From JBIOUF01 sp044866695 (GTDB lineage: Bacteria > Actinomycetota > Actinomycetes > Propionibacteriales > Nocardioidaceae), in NCBI GenBank assembly GCA_044866695.1, contig JBIOUF010000280.1, forward strand, positions 1-5,966: DNA of 5,966 nt. Reading direction: 5' to 3'. A program made the translations under genes and the position numbers. This document shows, piece after piece, positions 3,976 to 5,966 of this stretch. The notes under the pieces were generated by a model. That model had not been told where the DNA came from. It did no database searches and worked only from the letters and a program-made list of their open reading frames with translations. The stretch's first letter is position 1, and every line of letters begins with the position of its first letter.

Positions 3976-5966
3976 CTAGTGGATGGGCTGCCGGTGGTCA
4001 GCCGGGACCGGTTCGGGGCTGGCGGGCTGCGCGGGCAGGGCCAGCCGCTTGAGCATCAGAGCGTTGACGGCAACCAGGAAGCTCGACCCGGACATCGAGA
4101 GCGCGGCGATCTCGGGTCGGAGCACCAGGCCGAATCCAGGCTCGAAGACGCCGGCGGCGATCGGCAACGCGATCGCGTTGTAGCCGACGGCCCACCCGAG
4201 GTTCTGCCGCATCTTGCGCAGCGTGCCCCGTCCGATCGTCAGTGCCACTGGCACGTCGAGAGGGTCGGAGCGCATGAGGACGACATCCGCGGCCTCGATG
4301 GCGACGTCGGTGCCGGCGCCAACGGCGATACCGACGTCGGCCTGCACCAGCGAGGGAGAGTCGTTGACGCCGTCGCCGACCATCGCCACGACACGCCCCT
4401 CCCCTTGCAGCCGCTGGACGTGACGGGCCTTGTCCTCGGGCAGCACCTCGGCGATCACGGTGTCGATCCCGAGCTCTTCGGCGATCCGCTCGGCGGTCGC
4501 CTGGTTGTCGCCGGTGAGCATGACCACCCGGACTCCGGCCTTGTGCAAGGCCGAGACGGCCGCAGCGGAGGTCTCGCGAACCGCGTCGGCCATCCCGATC
4601 ACTCCGACGGCACTGCCGTCGACGGCGACGAACACCGCCGTGCGTCCGCCGGAGGCGATCTCGTCGCGCCGGGCCCCGAGGTCACCGACCGTGATGCCCT
4701 CCGATTCCATCAGGCGTCGGTTGCCGATCGCGACCTGGTGTCCCTCGACCTCGGCGAGCGCTCCGATGCCGGTGACGTTGCGGAACCCAGTGGCGCGCAG
4801 CCGCAGCACGTCGGTCGCGTCGACGTATCGCACGACTGCCTGGGCTAGCGGGTGCTCGGACTCACGCTCGACCGCCCCTGCGAGCGCCAGCAAACGGCTG
4901 CGGTCGATATGGCCGACCACCACGTCGGTGACCTCCGGCTCACCCTTGGTCAGGGTGCCGGTCTTGTCCATCACCACGGTGTCGATCCGGGCTGACGTCT
5001 CGATCGCGGTGGCGTTCTTGAACAGGATGCCCCGCTTGGCGCCCAGTCCGGAGCCGACCATGATCGCGGTCGGTGTCGCTAGGCCGAGGGCATCGGGGCA
5101 GGTGATGACGACGACGGTGATGGCAAACAGCAGCGCGGTCTGCACGCTCGCGCCCGCCGCCAGCCAGACCAGGAACGTCCCGACCCCACCGACCAGGGCC
5201 ACCAGGACGAGCCAGAACGCCGCCTTGTCCGCCAGTCGCTGCCCCGGCGCCTTGGAGTTCTGCGCCTGTTGCACCAGCGCGACGATCTGGGCCAGAGCCG
5301 TGTCCGCACCCACCTTGGTGGCACGAACCCGGAGGGTGCCGGTGGTGTTGACGGTGGCGCCGATCACCGGGTCGCCCGGCCCCTTGGGCACCGGGAGGCT
5401 CTCGCCGGTGACCATCGCCTCGTCGACGTCGGACTCACCTTCCTCGACCACCCCGTCGGCGGCGATCTTGGCACCGGGGCGGACCAGGAGCAGGTCGCCG
5501 ACGACAACATCCGCCGTTGAGATCTCGACCGGTTCGCCATCGCGAATGACCAGGGCCTGGGGTGGCGCCAGATCCAGAAGGGTTCGGATGGCGTCGTTGG
5601 CGCCCCCGCGGGCGCGCATCTCGAACCAGTGCCCGAGAAGGACGAACGCGGTCAGCACGGTGGCCGCCTCGTAGAACACCTCGCCGCCACCGGTGAGGGT
5701 GACCCCGAGCGAGTAGAACCAGCCTGCTCCGACGGCTACAGCGACGAGCACCATCATGTCGAGCGTTCGGGCGCGCAGGGCCCGCCAGGCTCCGTCGAAG
5801 AAGATCCAGGCGGAGTAGAACACCACTGGTAGTGACAGAAGGAGACTGAACACGTCGTCGCGGAGGCCGAACGGCGCAGCGGTGTCGAAGCCGAGCACCT
5901 CCCGCCCGATCGGGGACCACAGCAGGATGGGGACTGAGAGCAGCGCGGCGACGAGGAACCGGTTGC
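3976..5966 (-). CDS. Heavy-metal-translocating P1B-type ATPase, probably copper export (5' end outside window)
   Basis: This is a membrane pump that uses ATP to move a soft metal ion out of the cytoplasm. The frame is open to the right edge, so the true start is missing; 662 residues are visible. A GTG at 5898 is internal, because the 22 codons before it encode a typical first membrane helix (NRFLVAALLSVPILLW). Counting from that GTG, the features are: helices near 14-35, 46-67 and 73-94; TGES actuator loop 164-167; two helices with the metal motif CPD (C267, D269); DKTGTLT with phosphorylated D311; HP dipeptide 349-350; TGDN 462-465; GDGVND 508-513; and two last helices carrying N566-x6-Y573-N574-x4-P579 and MSGSS (602-606). 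All eight P1B helices are covered; only the cytosolic N-terminal tail is missing. The N/YN and M..SS residues are copper-ATPase-like, while CPD replaces CPC or CPH. It is the first visible gene of the minus-strand metal cluster. Confidence 0.93.
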   Translation of the reverse strand, partial: NRFLVAALLSVPILLWSPIGREVLGFDTAAPFGLRDDVFSLLLSLPVVFYSAWIFFDGAWRALRARTLDMMVLVAVAVGAGWFYSLGVTLTGGGEVFYEAATVLTAFVLLGHWFEMRARGGANDAIRTLLDLAPPQALVIRDGEPVEISTADVVVGDLLLVRPGAKIAADGVVEEGESDVDEAMVTGESLPVPKGPGDPVIGATVNTTGTLRVRATKVGADTALAQIVALVQQAQNSKAPGQRLADKAAFWLVLVALVGGVGTFLVWLAAGASVQTALLFAITVVVITCPDALGLATPTAIMVGSGLGAKRGILFKNATAIETSARIDTVVMDKTGTLTKGEPEVTDVVVGHIDRSRLLALAGAVERESEHPLAQAVVRYVDATDVLRLRATGFRNVTGIGALAEVEGHQVAIGNRRLMESEGITVGDLGARRDEIASGGRTAVFVAVDGSAVGVIGMADAVRETSAAAVSALHKAGVRVVMLTGDNQATAERIAEELGIDTVIAEVLPEDKARHVQRLQGEGRVVAMVGDGVNDSPSLVQADVGIAVGAGTDVAIEAADVVLMRSDPLDVPVALTIGRGTLRKMRQNLGWAVGYNAIALPIAAGVFEPGFGLVLRPEIAALSMSGSSFLVAVNALMLKRLALPAQPASPEPVPADHRQPIH

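Noticed and set aside
4430..5674. 414-residue plus-strand open frame antisense to the P-type ATPase
   Set aside because: Low-complexity Ser/Thr/Arg/Pro composition typical of an antisense shadow in high-GC DNA; the minus strand encodes all P-type ATPase motifs.
5896..5898. GTG at 5898 as the true start of the P-type ATPase
   Set aside because: The frame is open for 22 more codons to the window edge and those encode the expected first membrane helix, so the gene starts outside the window.

Overview
The window is high-GC DNA with strong G/C third-position bias, GGAG/AAGGAG ribosome binding sites and GTG/ATG starts. This suggests an actinobacterium, possibly a Nocardioidaceae- or Micrococcales-like one, but I cannot place the genus from the sequence alone. 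It splits into two blocks that meet at a tRNA remnant near position 2017-2053.

Left block (1-2016), probably ancestral chromosome. A short minus-strand fragment at the left edge (1-53) looks like the first codons of a sensor histidine kinase. It diverges from a two-gene ABC exporter operon on the plus strand: a DrrA/BcrA-like ATPase (185-1084) and an ABC-2 type membrane permease (1081-1896) that overlap by ATGA. The two products would form one membrane exporter of unknown substrate. A perfect 10-bp inverted repeat follows the permease and may end its transcript.

Junction (1897-2338, no gene). On the minus strand lies the 3' third of a tRNA-Ala gene (T arm, acceptor 3' strand with U70, A73 and CCA), without its 5' part. 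This is what remains at the distal end of an element that integrated into the 3' end of a tRNA gene. The fragment's orientation puts the element to its right, which makes the metal genes below the cargo.

Right block (2339-5966), all on the minus strand, so read right to left: a heavy-metal (probably copper) P1B-type ATPase whose N-terminus runs off the window, a DUF305 lipoprotein with two HH motifs and a Met/His-rich linker, and a lipoprotein with Asp-box beta-propeller repeats resembling the F510_1955 'glycosylhydrolase' family. The inferred scheme is that the ATPase pumps metal out across the membrane, while the two lipoproteins bind or handle it at the outer face. The points most worth a second look are the CPD (not CPC or CPH) metal motif of the ATPase, the tRNA-Ala att remnant, the uncharacterised propeller lipoprotein, and the 125-bp spacer upstream of the DUF305 gene, which carries two GGCGCGCC palindromes one helical turn apart and a long TGACCT/AGGTCA dyad.
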